Made by a program: the position numbers and the translations under genes. A DNA stretch of 64,000 nt from Cupriavidus basilensis (GTDB lineage Bacteria > Pseudomonadota > Gammaproteobacteria > Burkholderiales > Burkholderiaceae). Position 1 is the first letter of the stretch. Every line of letters begins with the position of its first letter. The stretch is taken from contig NZ_CP010537.1 in the NCBI RefSeq assembly GCF_000832305.1, positions 1,550,001-1,614,000 of the forward strand, in the 5' to 3' direction. The notes below the pieces were generated by a model. The model worked only from the letters and a program-made list of their open reading frames with translations. It made no database searches and was not told the origin of the DNA. Positions 23,394-32,556 of the stretch are shown in pieces.

Positions 23394-23438
23394 CCCTCTC
23401 CCGCATGGCGGGAGAGGGACGGGGGAGAGGGCGGGCGC
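23394..23438. repeat. REP-like palindrome, copy 1
   Basis: A perfect 11-bp stem CCCTCTCCCGC/GCGGGAGAGGG with a 3-base loop (23394-23418) is followed by ACGGGGGAGAGGGCGGGCGC (23419-23438). The same stem and exactly the same 20-base tail occur at 54413-54458, so this is a dispersed element. It lies in the 223-bp gap between the adaptor and pump genes, inside the operon. Confidence 0.85.
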
Positions 23439-23568
23439 ATCCACAGTGCGCCGGCTTTGAACGTACCTCTGCCCCGAGGCCAGACCATTTTTAGCTTCCC
23501 CGCTCCACATGGCGCCTGCCATTCAGGCCGCCAGGGGGAGCCCTTTCGCCAAGACTGCCGAGACTGAG

Positions 23569-26500
23569 ATGAATCTCTCGAAATTCTTTATCGACCGGCC
23601 TATCTTTGCCGGCGTGCTATCGGTGCTGATCTTCCTGATCGGCGCCATCTCGATGTTCAAGCTACCCATCTCGGAGTATCCCGAGGTGGTGCCGCCGTCC
23701 GTGGTGGTGCGCGCGCAGTATCCGGGCGCCAACCCCAAGGTGATTGCCGCGACCGTGGCGTCTCCGCTGGAGGAGCAGATCAACGGCGTCGAGGACATGC
23801 TCTACATGTCGTCGCAAGCCAATAGCGATGGCCTGCTGACGCTGACCGTCACCTTCAAGCTCGGCACGGATCCGGACAAGGCCCAGCAGCTCGTGCAGAA
23901 CCGCGTGGCGCAGGCCGAGCCGCGCCTGCCGGAGGACGTGCGGCGCCTGGGCATCACCACGGTGAAAAGCTCGCCCGACCTGACCATGGTGGTCCACCTG
24001 GTCTCGCCGAACGACCGCTACGACATGACCTACCTGCGCAACTACGCGGTGATCAACGTCAAGGACCGCCTGGCGCGGATCCAGGGCGTGGGCCAGGTGC
24101 AGCTGTTCGGCTCGGGTGACTATTCCATGCGCGTGTGGCTGAACCCCGAGAAGATGGCCGAGCGCAAGCTGGTGGCCGCCGACGTGGTCAAGGCCATCCG
24201 CGAGCAGAACGTGCAGGTGGCCGCTGGTGTGATTGGCGCCTCGCCCGCGCTGCCGGGCGCTGACCTGCAGCTCTCCGTGAACGCGCAGGGCCGCCTGGAA
24301 ACCGTGGAGGCCTTCGGCGACATCATCGTGGCGACCTCGCCCGATGGTGGCGTGACCTACCTGAAGGATGTGTCCCGCATCGAGCTGGGCGCGTCGGAGT
24401 ACGCACTGCGCTCGCTGCTGGACAACAAGTCCGCGGTGGCCATTCCGATCTTCCAGGCCCCGGGCTCCAACGCCATCCAGATCTCGGACGACGTGCGCAA
24501 GACGATGGAAGAGCTCAAGCAGAACTTCCCCGATGGCGTGGACTACAGCATCGTCTATGACCCGACGCAGTTCGTGCGCCATAGCATCGAAGCCGTGACC
24601 CATACGTTGTTCGAAGCCATCGCCCTGGTGGTGCTGGTGGTGATCCTGTTCCTGCAGACGTGGCGCGCCTCGGTGATTCCGCTGCTGGCCGTGCCGGTGT
24701 CGATCGTGGGGACGTTCGGGCTGATGCATGCCTTTGGCTTCTCGATCAATGCGTTGTCACTGTTCGGGCTGGTGCTCGCCATCGGGATCGTGGTGGACGA
24801 TGCGATCGTGGTGGTGGAGAACGTCGAGCGCAATATCGCCGAGGGGTTATCTCCGAAAGAGGCCACCTACAAGGCCATGCGTGAGGTGAGCGGCCCGATC
24901 ATCGCGATCGCGCTGACGCTGATCGCCGTGTTCGTGCCGCTGGCCTTCATGACGGGCCTGACCGGTCAGTTCTACAAGCAGTTCGCGCTGACCATCGCCA
25001 TCTCGACCATCATCTCGGCCTTCAATTCGCTGACGCTGTCGCCGGCTTTGTCCGCGCTGCTGCTGCGCGGCCACGATGCGCCGAAGGACTGGCTCTCGCG
25101 CGGCATGGATCGCGTGCTGGGTGGCTTCTTTGGCCGCTTCAACCGTTTCTTTGGCGCCAGCGCCGATCGTTACGGCAAGGGTGTGAAGGGCGTGATCTCG
25201 CGCAAGACGGCGGTGTTCGGCGTCTACGCCGTGATGCTGGCGCTGACCTGGGGTGTGTTCCAGCTGGTGCCCAAGGGCTTTGTGCCGGCGCAGGACAAGC
25301 AGTACCTGGTGAGCTTTGCCAAGCTGCCTGACGGCGCCACGCTGGACCGCACCGAAGACGTGATCCGCCAGATGTCCGACATCGCGCTCAAGCAGCCGGG
25401 CGTGGAATCGGCGATTGCCTTCCCGGGCCTGTCGATCAATGGCTTCACCAACAGCCCGAGCGCCGGCATCGTCTTTGTCTCGCTCAAGCCGTTTGAAGAA
25501 CGCAAGACCAAGGAACTGTCGGGCAACGCCATCGCGGCGCAGCTCAACGGCAAGTACGCCGCGATCCAGGACGCCTTTATCGCCGTGTTCCCGCCGCCGC
25601 CGGTTCAGGGCCTGGGTACCATCGGCGGCTTCAAGATGATGATCGAGGACCGTGCCGCGCTGGGTTACGACGCGCTGTTCGACGCGACCAACGCCTTTAC
25701 CACCAAGGCGCGTGCCACGCCTGAGCTGGCCGGTATCTTCACCAACTACCAGGTCAACGTGCCACAGCTGGATGTGAAGCTGGATCGGGTGAAAGCCAAG
25801 CAGCTGGGCGTGCCGGTGACGGATGTGTTCGACACGCTGCAGACTTACCTCGGCTCGGCCTATGTCAACGACTTCAACAAGTTTGGCCGGACCTACCAGG
25901 TCAAGGTCCAGGCGGATGCGCAGTTCCGCGCCCACGCCGAGGACATCCTGCAACTGAAGACGCGCAACAGCGCGGGCGACATGGTGCCGCTGTCGTCGCT
26001 GCTCACCGTCAACCAGGGCTTTGGCCCGGACAGCGTGATCCGCTACAACGGCTTCACCGCGGCCGACATGAACGGCGGCCCGGCCCCGGGCTTCTCCTCT
26101 GGCCAGGCGCAAGCCGCGGCCGAGCGCATTGCGGCCGAGACGCTGCCCAAGGGCATCAAGTTCGAGTGGACCGACCTGACCTACCAGGACATCCTGGCCG
26201 GCAACGCGGGGGTATGGATCTTCCCGCTGTGCGTGCTGCTGGTGTTCCTGGTGCTGGCCGCGCAGTACGAAAGCCTGACCTTGCCGCTGGCCGTGATCCT
26301 GATCGTGCCCCTGAGCCTGCTGGCCGCCATGACTGGCGTATGGCTGACCAAGGGCGACAACAACATCTTCACGCAGATTGGTTTCATCGTGCTGGTGGGG
26401 CTGTCAGCGAAGAACGCGATCCTGATCGTGGAGTTTGCGCGGGAGCTGGAGCATGAAGGCCGCTCCATCGTGGCCGCCGCCATTGAAGCCAGCCGCCTGC

Positions 26501-26760
26501 GCCTGCGCCCGATCTTGATGACGTCGTTCGCGTTCATCATGGGTGTGGTGCCGCTGGTGGTGTCCACTGGCGCGGGTGCCGAGATGCGCCATGCGATGGG
26601 CGTGGCGGTGTTCGCCGGGATGCTGGGCGTGACCTTCTTCGGGCTGTTCCTGACGCCGGTGTTCTACGTGGCGCTGCGCCTGCTGGCGACCCGTGGCGAG
26701 CGCCGCACGGTGTCGGACGCGCCGTCGGCGAGCCACAAGGCTATCGCCTCTGCTGAGTAA
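23569..26760 (+). CDS. RND multidrug efflux pump (MexF/BpeF-like)
   Basis: 1063 residues, the normal size of an HAE1 pump. The N-terminus MNLSKFFIDRPIFAGVLSVL, the second-half membrane region and the proton-relay motif LAIGIVVDDAIVVVENVERN are typical. The protein is a trimeric inner-membrane proton antiporter that passes drugs to the adaptor and outer-membrane channel. The closest type by motif is MexF/BpeF/CeoB, which exports chloramphenicol, trimethoprim, quinolones and related compounds. The ATG at 23569 begins the conserved N-terminus; the upstream in-frame start at 23509 adds a non-conserved tail. Confidence 0.95.
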   Translation: MNLSKFFIDRPIFAGVLSVLIFLIGAISMFKLPISEYPEVVPPSVVVRAQYPGANPKVIAATVASPLEEQINGVEDMLYMSSQANSDGLLTLTVTFKLGTDPDKAQQLVQNRVAQAEPRLPEDVRRLGITTVKSSPDLTMVVHLVSPNDRYDMTYLRNYAVINVKDRLARIQGVGQVQLFGSGDYSMRVWLNPEKMAERKLVAADVVKAIREQNVQVAAGVIGASPALPGADLQLSVNAQGRLETVEAFGDIIVATSPDGGVTYLKDVSRIELGASEYALRSLLDNKSAVAIPIFQAPGSNAIQISDDVRKTMEELKQNFPDGVDYSIVYDPTQFVRHSIEAVTHTLFEAIALVVLVVILFLQTWRASVIPLLAVPVSIVGTFGLMHAFGFSINALSLFGLVLAIGIVVDDAIVVVENVERNIAEGLSPKEATYKAMREVSGPIIAIALTLIAVFVPLAFMTGLTGQFYKQFALTIAISTIISAFNSLTLSPALSALLLRGHDAPKDWLSRGMDRVLGGFFGRFNRFFGASADRYGKGVKGVISRKTAVFGVYAVMLALTWGVFQLVPKGFVPAQDKQYLVSFAKLPDGATLDRTEDVIRQMSDIALKQPGVESAIAFPGLSINGFTNSPSAGIVFVSLKPFEERKTKELSGNAIAAQLNGKYAAIQDAFIAVFPPPPVQGLGTIGGFKMMIEDRAALGYDALFDATNAFTTKARATPELAGIFTNYQVNVPQLDVKLDRVKAKQLGVPVTDVFDTLQTYLGSAYVNDFNKFGRTYQVKVQADAQFRAHAEDILQLKTRNSAGDMVPLSSLLTVNQGFGPDSVIRYNGFTAADMNGGPAPGFSSGQAQAAAERIAAETLPKGIKFEWTDLTYQDILAGNAGVWIFPLCVLLVFLVLAAQYESLTLPLAVILIVPLSLLAAMTGVWLTKGDNNIFTQIGFIVLVGLSAKNAILIVEFARELEHEGRSIVAAAIEASRLRLRPILMTSFAFIMGVVPLVVSTGAGAEMRHAMGVAVFAGMLGVTFFGLFLTPVFYVALRLLATRGERRTVSDAPSASHKAIASAE

Positions 26761-26771
26761 GGGTGATCGAC

Positions 26772-28319
26772 ATGAACGCAACATTGACATCCAAGATGAC
26801 ATCGATACTCCCCGCGGCGCTGCCGCGCCTGGCCACGCTGGCCGTGGCCCTGATCCTGGCTGGCTGCTCGCTGGCGCCGACCTACCAGGTGCCGCAAAGC
26901 GCAACCGCCGCCACGCCGGCCTACAAGGAAGCGATGGCCGCGCAAGCCGAAGGCTCGCAATGGAAGGTGGCCACGCCCGCCGAAGGCGCGCAGCGCGGCG
27001 AATGGTGGAAGATCTTCGGTGACGCCGATCTCGACCGCCTGATTGCCACGGCCACCGAGTCCAACCAGGATCTCGCGATCGCCGCGGCGCGCCTCAAGCA
27101 GGCCCGCGCCTTCACCGGCGTGGCCGAGGCGGACCAGTACCCGCAGTTGAGCGTGGGCCTGGACCCGACCCGCACCCAGTCCTCGGCCGCCTCGCAGGGG
27201 TTGCCCGACGGCACGCCGGTAAAGCCGCAGACGGTGCTCAAGGCGCGCGCCATCGCCAGCTATGAGCTGGACCTGTTCGGCCGCGTGGCGGACAACGTCA
27301 AGGCGGCGCGGGCGGAGGGCGACGCCGCTGAAGACCTGTACCGCTCGGTGCTGCTGGCGCTGCAGGCGGACGTGGCGCAAGCCTACTTCGCGCTGCGCAC
27401 GCTGGACAGCGAGCGCGACCTGCTCAACGCCACCATCACCTTGCGTGAGGACGCGCTCAAGCTGCTCAAGCGCCGGTTCGACGAAGGCGAGACCACGGAT
27501 CTGGACCCCGCGCGCGCCGAAGCCGAGCTGGGTACGGCCCGCGCGGATCTCGCCGGCATCGAGCGCCGCCGCGCCAACCAGGAGCACGCGCTGGCGGTGC
27601 TGACGGGCGCGCCGCCGGCCGCCTTCACAATGGCCGCGCGCCCGCTGGACGCTGCGCAGATCGCTGTGCCGGCGGGGCTGCCCTCCGACCTGCTGGAGCG
27701 CCGCCCCGACATCGCCCAGGCCGAGCGCCTGATGGCGGCGGCCAACGCGCGCATCGGCGTGGCGAAGGCGGCGTTCTATCCGCGCATCACGCTCACCGGC
27801 TTGTTCGGCTTTGAGTCGAACGACCTGTCGAACCTGTTCAAGTGGTCGTCACGCGCGTGGATGCTGGGGCCGCTGGTGGGCAGCACGATCGCCGCGCCGA
27901 TCCTCGACGGGGGCCGCAACAAGGCCAACCTGGCGGCGGCGCGCGCGCAGCACGAGGAGGCGGTGGCGAGCTACCGCCAGAGCGTGCTGACCGCGATGCG
28001 CGAGGTGGAAGACAGCCTGGCGGACGTACGCTGGCTGAGCCAGCAGGCCGGCGCATTGGACGGCGCACTGGGCGGCGCCCGCCGCGCGGCCAAGATCTCG
28101 CGCAGCCGCTACGAGGCGGGCGCGGTGGACTACCTGACGGTGATCGACGCGGATCGTACGGTGCTGCAGTCGCAGCGCGATGCCAACCAGGTGGCCGGGC
28201 TGCGTGCTTCCGCCACGGTGGCGCTGGTACGCCGGCTGGGCGGTGGGTGGGGGCCGTTGCCGGATGCCGCACCCAGTGTGGCGCAGGCGGGCCCCGGCCC
28301 GCTGGCCGTGAACCACTGA
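26772..28319 (+). CDS. RND outer-membrane channel lipoprotein (OprN/OprC/OpcM, NodT family)
   Basis: 515 residues. The lipoprotein signal ends in LAGC (about residue 31), then the mature start SLAPTYQVP. Two homologous halves, each with coiled-coil helices, contain the family blocks YELDLFGRVADNVKAARAE, LPSDLLERRPDIAQAERLM and the closing YEAGAVDYLTVIDADRTVLQ. It forms the trimeric outer-membrane exit duct. The start chosen (26772) follows AAGGGTG by six bases; a GTG at 26763 is possible. It ends the efflux operon and is followed by a strong hairpin terminator. Confidence 0.94.
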   Translation: MNATLTSKMTSILPAALPRLATLAVALILAGCSLAPTYQVPQSATAATPAYKEAMAAQAEGSQWKVATPAEGAQRGEWWKIFGDADLDRLIATATESNQDLAIAAARLKQARAFTGVAEADQYPQLSVGLDPTRTQSSAASQGLPDGTPVKPQTVLKARAIASYELDLFGRVADNVKAARAEGDAAEDLYRSVLLALQADVAQAYFALRTLDSERDLLNATITLREDALKLLKRRFDEGETTDLDPARAEAELGTARADLAGIERRRANQEHALAVLTGAPPAAFTMAARPLDAAQIAVPAGLPSDLLERRPDIAQAERLMAAANARIGVAKAAFYPRITLTGLFGFESNDLSNLFKWSSRAWMLGPLVGSTIAAPILDGGRNKANLAAARAQHEEAVASYRQSVLTAMREVEDSLADVRWLSQQAGALDGALGGARRAAKISRSRYEAGAVDYLTVIDADRTVLQSQRDANQVAGLRASATVALVRRLGGGWGPLPDAAPSVAQAGPGPLAVNH

Positions 28320-28337
28320 GCGCAGGCGCCAGGCCTC

Positions 28338-28377
28338 CAAAACGCGGCAGCCGCCCTCGCGCGGTTGCCGCGTTTTG
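28338..28377 (+). terminator. Terminator of the efflux operon
   Basis: CAAAACGCGGCA (28338-28349) pairs exactly with TGCCGCGTTTTG (28366-28377); an inner CCGC/GCGG pair extends the stem. The TTTT lies at the base of the stem on the transcript. It is 18 bp after the stop of the channel gene. Because the ends are AAAA and TTTT it may work in both directions. Confidence 0.8.
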
Positions 28378-28506
28378 TCGTTGCCGCGCCAACGCGGCGA
28401 AAAAATCTGACTACACTAAAAGCATCGCGGCCACCTCAGCCGGAAAGGCCGCAGGCCGCAGCCCGCACCGCAGCCCGCCGGCGCATTGATTGTCCAGGCT
28501 CCCAAC

Positions 28507-29103
28507 ATGAGCAGGCGGCGAATCCACAGAAGGCGGACCCATGGACGGCGGCGGACCCTGTTCGTCGCGCTACTGATCCTTCTGTGCGCGGCGACTGTCC
28601 TGTTGCTCCCCTTGCCGCGGCCGTGGCGCCCCGTCACGCATATCGTCAACGAGGTGACGATCGCGCAGCCCGATGCCGTGGTGTTCGACTACGTTTCCAC
28701 GCCCGCCAACTGGCCCGACTGGCATCCATCGTCGCTCGCCGTGACCGGCGCATCGGCCGGGCATTCGCTCCTGCCCGGCGAGCAGGTCACCGAAACCTTC
28801 TTGGTGGCCGGGCGGCGCGGCCAGGTGGTGTGGACCGCGGCCGAGCGCAGCCCATCCTCGGCCTGGATGATCCAGGGCACTATGGATGGGCGCGAAGCGG
28901 GCGCGGTCCGCTACACGCTCGCCCAGACGCCGGAGGGCACGCACTTCCGGCGCGAATTCAGCTACCCCGCGCCGAACCTGCTGTTTGCGCTGACCAACTG
29001 GCTGGTGCTGCGCAAGCGCATCGAGGCCGAGTCAGCCGAGGCGGTGACGCGGTTGCGGGCGGTGTTGGAGGCCCGCAAGCCCTCGTCCGGTACGGGCGGC
29101 TGA
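28507..29103 (+). CDS. SRPBCC (START-like) family protein with N-terminal membrane anchor
   Basis: 198 residues. A very basic start (MSRRRIHRRRTHGRRR) precedes one membrane span (TLFVALLILLCAATVLLL); the rest is a polyketide-cyclase/SRPBCC domain starting HIVNEVTIAQPDAVVFDYVS with the usual ANWPDWHPSSL turn. Such domains bind hydrophobic ligands in a deep cavity; with the anchor it would face the periplasm. The function is unknown. A TTG at 28486 could extend it by seven residues. It stands alone after the efflux operon. Confidence 0.75.
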   Translation: MSRRRIHRRRTHGRRRTLFVALLILLCAATVLLLPLPRPWRPVTHIVNEVTIAQPDAVVFDYVSTPANWPDWHPSSLAVTGASAGHSLLPGEQVTETFLVAGRRGQVVWTAAERSPSSAWMIQGTMDGREAGAVRYTLAQTPEGTHFRREFSYPAPNLLFALTNWLVLRKRIEAESAEAVTRLRAVLEARKPSSGTGG

Positions 29104-29322
29104 TCTGCCGTGTTGCCTGCCTGTGTGCGCAACCTGCGCTGGGATGTGCTGGCGCGTGCGCGCCGGGCCATCGCAATACGCTGCGCATGATCTTTCCGGA
29201 CCCGGCCGTGCACGAGCGCTTTGCCGGCTGGGAGGCGCAGGCGCCACAGATGCTGGCGACCTTTCGCCGCGACCTGGTCCGCGCGCCGGCAGTATACTGA
29301 CCGCGCAATTCAATTGGAGTCG

Positions 29323-29586
29323 ATGGTGTCGGTAGAAAACCTGGCGTCCGCCACAGGACGCACCCCAGATACGGCGGCTACGCCGGAGCCGGCAGCGCAG
29401 GCATTGCCGCCCAAGCCCGTGGCGCCGCCCACGCCGGATATCAATGATTGCTGCGGCAATGGCTGTGATCCCTGCATCTTTGACCTGCATGCCGCGGCCA
29501 TGGAGCAGTACCGTGCCGAGCTCAAGGCCTGGCTGGCGCTCGCCGGCCAGACGGCCGAAGCCGGCGCGGGCGGTCCCAGCTTCTGA
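29323..29586 (+). CDS. Oxidoreductase-like domain protein
   Basis: 87 residues. A proline/alanine-rich start is followed by the domain core INDCCGNGCDPCIFDLHAAA, matching the 'oxidoreductase-like, N-terminal' family with its CCxxxCxxC cysteine cluster. Eukaryotic relatives and standalone bacterial versions are known; the role is not established, though the cysteines suggest metal binding or electron transfer. TTGGAG precedes the ATG. It is directly upstream (73 bp) of the sirtuin gene on the same strand. A TATACT -10-like box lies at about 29293-29298. Confidence 0.78.
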   Translation: MVSVENLASATGRTPDTAATPEPAAQALPPKPVAPPTPDINDCCGNGCDPCIFDLHAAAMEQYRAELKAWLALAGQTAEAGAGGPSF

Positions 29587-29659
29587 CCTGGCTGGCACGC
29601 CACGCGTACCAGACACGTACCACGCAAGCACCAAGCAAGTACCACACAAGGAGCCTGCC

Positions 29660-30520
29660 TTGAGCGTCACCGACCGGAACATGCTGGCCGACCTGCACGC
29701 GTTCGTGCGGGACCATCCGCGCCTGCTGGTGCTGACGGGGGCCGGCATCAGCACCGATTCCGGCATTCCCGGCTACCGTGACGCGCAGGGCAACTGGCAG
29801 CGCACGCCGCCCGTGCAGGCGCAGGATTTCTTTCGCTCGCATGCGGTGCGCCAGCGCTACTGGGCGCGCAGCATGCTGGGCTGGCCGGTGCTAGCCAATG
29901 CGCAGCCTAACGCCGCGCACTTCGCGCTGGCTCAGCTGCAAGCGGCTGGCTACGTGCGCCAGCTTGTCACCCAGAACGTGGACGGCCTGCACCAGCGCGC
30001 CGGCAGCACCGGCGTGATCGAGCTGCATGGCCATGTGGGCAGCGTGATCTGCCTGCAATGCGGCACGCGCCGCCCGCGCGCCTCGCTGCAGGCGCAGCTC
30101 GAGGCGGACAACCCGGCGCTAGCCGAACTGCGCGCGCTGCCGGCTTCCGATGGCGATGCGCATCTGGAGCTGGCCAGCTTCGAGGCCGTGCGTATTCCCG
30201 CGTGCGGGCACTGCGGCGGCGTGCTCAAGCCCGATGTGGTGTTCTTCGGGGAGTCGGTGCCGCGCGAGCGCGTGGATGTGTCCCTGCAGGCGCTGGATGA
30301 GTCGGATGCCTTGCTGGTGATCGGCTCGTCGCTCACGGTGTTTTCCGGTTACCGTTTCTGCCTGGCGGCGCAAAAGCTGGGCAAGCCGGTGGCGGCCATC
30401 AATCTTGGCCAGACCCGTGCCGATGCGCTGCTGGCGTTGAAGGTGGATGCCTCGTGCGCGGCGACGCTGACGGACCTGGCCGGGCGGCTGGACTTGCCCG
30501 CGGGTGCCGTGGCTCAATAG
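29660..30520 (+). CDS. NAD-dependent protein deacylase (sirtuin, Sir2)
   Basis: 286 residues from a TTG start, chosen because AAGGAG lies six bases before it and the protein family begins near here. The Rossmann NAD site GAGISTDSGIPGYRDAQG, the TQNVDGLH segment and the catalytic His123 (ELHGHV) are present; the zinc is held by Cys131, Cys134, Cys182 and Cys185. The GAGISTDSGIPGYR form is that of class II sirtuins (SIRT4-like). It would remove acyl groups from lysines of cytoplasmic proteins, using NAD. It may be co-transcribed with the small oxidoreductase-like gene before it. Confidence 0.93.
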   Translation: MSVTDRNMLADLHAFVRDHPRLLVLTGAGISTDSGIPGYRDAQGNWQRTPPVQAQDFFRSHAVRQRYWARSMLGWPVLANAQPNAAHFALAQLQAAGYVRQLVTQNVDGLHQRAGSTGVIELHGHVGSVICLQCGTRRPRASLQAQLEADNPALAELRALPASDGDAHLELASFEAVRIPACGHCGGVLKPDVVFFGESVPRERVDVSLQALDESDALLVIGSSLTVFSGYRFCLAAQKLGKPVAAINLGQTRADALLALKVDASCAATLTDLAGRLDLPAGAVAQ

Positions 30521-30644
30521 GCCCGCTCAGCGACCGCCACCCGTCGTCAGAGGGGGCTTGCCGCAGCCGGACGGCATGAAAGCAAGCTAGGGAATCCCAC
30601 TACAGCACTGGCGCGGATATTGCATAAAAATCCGCTGTTAATAC

Positions 30645-30658
30645 TGTGAAATTTCACA
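30645..30658. promoter_or_regulatory. Perfect 14-bp palindrome TGTGAAATTTCACA upstream of lysR
   Basis: A palindrome 135 bp before the following LysR gene, in an AT-rich stretch that also contains a dyad GCGGA/TCCGC (about 30613-30635). It may be an autoregulatory site. It resembles a CRP site but with four rather than six central bases. Confidence 0.5.
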
Positions 30659-30793
30659 AGGCGGACAAAATGGAAGTAGCGAGGCTGGCCAGCCCTGGCC
30701 GGGAGCCGAATTGACGAGCAGGGTGCACCGCGGCGGGGCACGGGTGAGGTGCTGCGGGCGCTGCGGGTGCGGTGCCAGTGCAGGCCCGGCGCC

Positions 30794-31705
30794 ATGAACA
30801 CGCGCTTTGTCGAAGCCTTCATGTGGGTAGCGAGGCTAGGCAGCTTTCGCGCGGCGGCCGAGAAGCTGCACATCACGCAGGCGGCCATGTCCAATCGCAT
30901 TGCCTCGCTGGAGCAGGAGATTGGCGCGCGCGTGTTCGAGCGCGAGGCGCGGGACCTGCGGCTCACGCCGGTGGGCCTGCGCCTGCTCGGCTACGGCGAG
31001 CGGCTGCTGGAGTTGCAGCGGGAGATCATGGTGCTGGGGCGCTCCGGCCACGAGTTGCTGGGGCTGGTGCGCATCGGCGCCATCGAGAGCGTGGTGCATA
31101 CCTGGCTGGTCGACTTCCTGCGGCACCTGCAATCGTCCTATCCGGGCATCGAGGTGCAGATCACTTCCGAGACCACCGAGGGCCTGCACAAGACCCTGCG
31201 CGCCGGCGGCATCGATATCGCCTTGCAGACGGACCCCGCGGTGGGCGAGGGCATCACCAGCACGCCGTGCCTGCCGATGGCGATCGGGTGGGTCGGGCCG
31301 CCCGGCGCGGCGCAGCCCGATGAAGGGAAACTGGCCACGTTGCTGCAGTACCCGACCATCACCATGAGCCCGGGATCGCAGCCGCACGTGGCGCTCAAGG
31401 AGCTGTACCGCAAGGCCGGGCTGCCCGTTGGCAAGGTGCACTGCGTGAGCTCCATCGCGGCCATCGTGCGGCTGGTGAAGGCGGGCTTTGGCAATGCGCT
31501 GATGCCGCTGGCGCCGGTGCGTGAAGAGGTGGAGCGCGGCGAACTGCGCGTGATCTGTTGCGATGTGCCGCTGCCGCATCAACGGCTGGTAGTGAGCCAT
31601 CTCGACCATGCGGCGTCGGAGGCGATTCGCCTGGTGGCGGATCTGGCCTGCCGCGAATCGGATCGCTTCGTGCGTTCGCTGCCTGCACCGTTTGCGCCGG
31701 AGTGA
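30794..31705 (+). CDS. LysR-family regulator
   Basis: 303 residues. HTH at about 1-60 (SFRAAAEKLHITQAAMSNRI), effector domain with IGAIESVVHTWLVDFLRHLQ at the beginning. The gene is followed, on the same strand, by a DUF4286 gene and an MHS transporter gene, so it may control that cluster, although LysR genes usually act on divergent targets. The ATG at 30794 fits the family start (MNTRFVEAFMWVA). The effector is unknown. Confidence 0.9.
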   Translation: MNTRFVEAFMWVARLGSFRAAAEKLHITQAAMSNRIASLEQEIGARVFEREARDLRLTPVGLRLLGYGERLLELQREIMVLGRSGHELLGLVRIGAIESVVHTWLVDFLRHLQSSYPGIEVQITSETTEGLHKTLRAGGIDIALQTDPAVGEGITSTPCLPMAIGWVGPPGAAQPDEGKLATLLQYPTITMSPGSQPHVALKELYRKAGLPVGKVHCVSSIAAIVRLVKAGFGNALMPLAPVREEVERGELRVICCDVPLPHQRLVVSHLDHAASEAIRLVADLACRESDRFVRSLPAPFAPE

Positions 31706-31857
31706 AGCATGGTCGCGCGCCAGGCTGGTGCGCGAACGCAGCCGGATCGAACAGAAAAACTGATCGGAAACGCGAAGAAAAACCCGTTTGTCGCGCGCGG
31801 CGATCGCGCCGATCATCAGCTCACCGCTTTGTATTGGCGTGGCAACCGGAGAGTTTG

Positions 31858-32556
31858 ATGAGCGAGATGTTTGCGACCGAAAGTTTGGCGACAGAGAGCG
31901 CGGCAGGCATGGCCCCGCAGGGCATGCTGTTTGTCGCGTCGAATGTGGATGCGGCCGACGAGGCCGATTTCAATCAATGGTACGACCGCGAGCACGTGGA
32001 AGAGCGCGCCCGCATCGAAGGCTTCATCTCTGCCGCGCGCTATGAAGCCGTGCAGGGCGGCCCCAAGTATCTCGGCCTGTATCGCACCGAGTCGCTCGGT
32101 GCATTCACCAGCGCGGCCTACAAGGCGGCCTTTCGCCGCCAGACGCCGTGGTCGGTGGCCAACCTGGACCGCATGCGCCAGCCGATGCGCCGCGTGAGCG
32201 AAGTCACTGCCACGGTCGGGCAGGGCAGCGGCAGCTGGCTTGCCGTGCTGCCGCTGGCGCAGCCGGAGGATCCGCTGGCGCTGGTCGACCTGGCGGGCGA
32301 GGTTGGCGGGCAACTGTCCGCGCAGCCCGGCTTTGTCCAGTCCTACCTGCTGATGCCCGATGCCGAGCTAAGCCAGCCGTTGCCCAAGGAGAGCCTGACC
32401 GACCGGCAATTGCTGCCCATCCTGGTGATCGAGAGCAGCGCCGAAGCCGCGAGCGAGCAGGCACTGCAGGAAGCGGCAAAGCGCCTGGGCGCATCGACGC
32501 AGCAGGCCGCACGCTATGCATTGAAATGGAAGCTCTTCTCCGGGGAGGTGGCGTGA
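31858..32556 (+). CDS. DUF4286-family protein
   Basis: 232 residues, probably two ferredoxin-like (EthD/dimeric alpha-beta barrel type) repeats: MLFVASNVDAADEADFNQWY then the second half from about residue 125. DUF4286 proteins occur in aromatic and hydroxy-acid catabolic clusters; a catalytic role has not been shown. The gene overlaps the following MHS transporter by one base (TGATG), so the two are translationally coupled and presumably act on the same compound. Confidence 0.75.
   Translation: MSEMFATESLATESAAGMAPQGMLFVASNVDAADEADFNQWYDREHVEERARIEGFISAARYEAVQGGPKYLGLYRTESLGAFTSAAYKAAFRRQTPWSVANLDRMRQPMRRVSEVTATVGQGSGSWLAVLPLAQPEDPLALVDLAGEVGGQLSAQPGFVQSYLLMPDAELSQPLPKESLTDRQLLPILVIESSAEAASEQALQEAAKRLGASTQQAARYALKWKLFSGEVA

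Noticed and set aside
30645..30658. CRP binding site
   Set aside because: The half-sites TGTGA/TCACA are present but the spacer is four instead of six bases, so a standard CRP dimer would not fit.
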